A DNA stretch of 6,515 nt, taken from an uncultured Bacteriovorax sp. GTDB lineage: Bacteria; Bdellovibrionota; Bacteriovoracia; Bacteriovoracales; Bacteriovoracaceae. Positions 6,422 through 6,515 of the stretch are shown in pieces. The stretch lies in contig CALUDF010000188.1 in the NCBI GenBank assembly GCA_943914745.1, positions 1 through 6,515 of the forward strand. The letters run 5' to 3'. How positions within the stretch are numbered: position 1 is the stretch's first letter; the number at the start of each line of letters is the position of its first letter. A program made the translations under genes and the position numbers. Below the pieces are notes generated by a model. It was given only the letters and a program-made list of their open reading frames with translations, ran no database searches and was not told the DNA's origin.

Positions 6422-6515
6422 GAAAATGTCTCGGCACCAGATTTGTTAAGAAGAGAAAGATCAATTCCTTTTTTAGTTAGAATAAATCCATGCTTATAAT
6501 AGAGAGGGTAAATAA
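6406..6515 (-). CDS. C-terminal end of an unidentified ORF upstream of the YcaO gene (partial)
   Basis: An open frame enters from the right edge and ends at TAA 6406-6408, giving 35 residues that include YYKHGFILTKKGIDLSLLNK and finish SWKIK. It overlaps the YcaO start by 16 bp, the kind of overlap seen between co-translated genes of one operon, and explains the poor RBS of the YcaO gene. The fragment is too short to assign a family; a partner of a peptide-modification cluster is possible from context only. Confidence 0.5.
   Translation of the reverse strand, partial: IYPLYYKHGFILTKKGIDLSLLNKSGAETFSWKIK

Overview
The window joins a conserved housekeeping block (about 1-4172) to a decayed, AT-richer accessory block (about 4173-6515). 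The chromosome-partitioning genes scpA and scpB, followed by the pseudouridine synthase gene rluB, point to a bacterial chromosome. The unusually acidic C-terminal tails of ScpA and ScpB and the Lys-rich tail of RluB make me think of Bdellovibrionota (Bdellovibrio/Bacteriovorax-like). That placement is an inference, not proven by the sequence.

Housekeeping block. The 3' part of scpA (1-823) and scpB (838-2367) are 14 bp apart and should be co-transcribed; their products form the non-SMC part of the SMC condensin. A 76-88 bp gap follows, holding a candidate promoter and a perfect 9-bp inverted repeat. rluB comes next, best started at ATG 2456 and ending at 3568, followed by a strong GAAA-loop terminator (3574-3599) that can also serve the convergent small gene. 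That gene (3630-3950, minus) encodes an unrecognised 106-aa acidic protein. An initiator tRNA gene (4096-4172) with its own promoter closes the block.

Accessory block. Right after the tRNA come two tandem 11-bp repeats resembling integrase arm sites, then the last 44 codons of a tyrosine integrase read toward the tRNA. This is the usual layout of an element integrated at a tRNA 3' end. The integrase is cut at 4444/4445 by an ISL3-type insertion sequence (4445-5978) with GG...CC ends and long imperfect inverted repeats. Its transposase is split into two frames that rejoin exactly by a -1 shift at a T TTT TTA heptamer. On the other side, the IS cuts a YcaO-domain gene (cyclodehydratase/thioamidation family), of which only the first 148 codons remain. 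The end of a further ORF overlaps the YcaO start.

How it fits together. The IS sits between halves of two different genes and has no matching 8-bp flanks. It therefore looks like the scar of an IS-mediated deletion that removed most of a tRNA-integrated island, leaving the integrase tail at one edge and the start of a probable peptide-modification cluster at the other. I see no intact new system here; the most unusual items are the fused-island scar, the candidate recoding site and the truncated YcaO locus.
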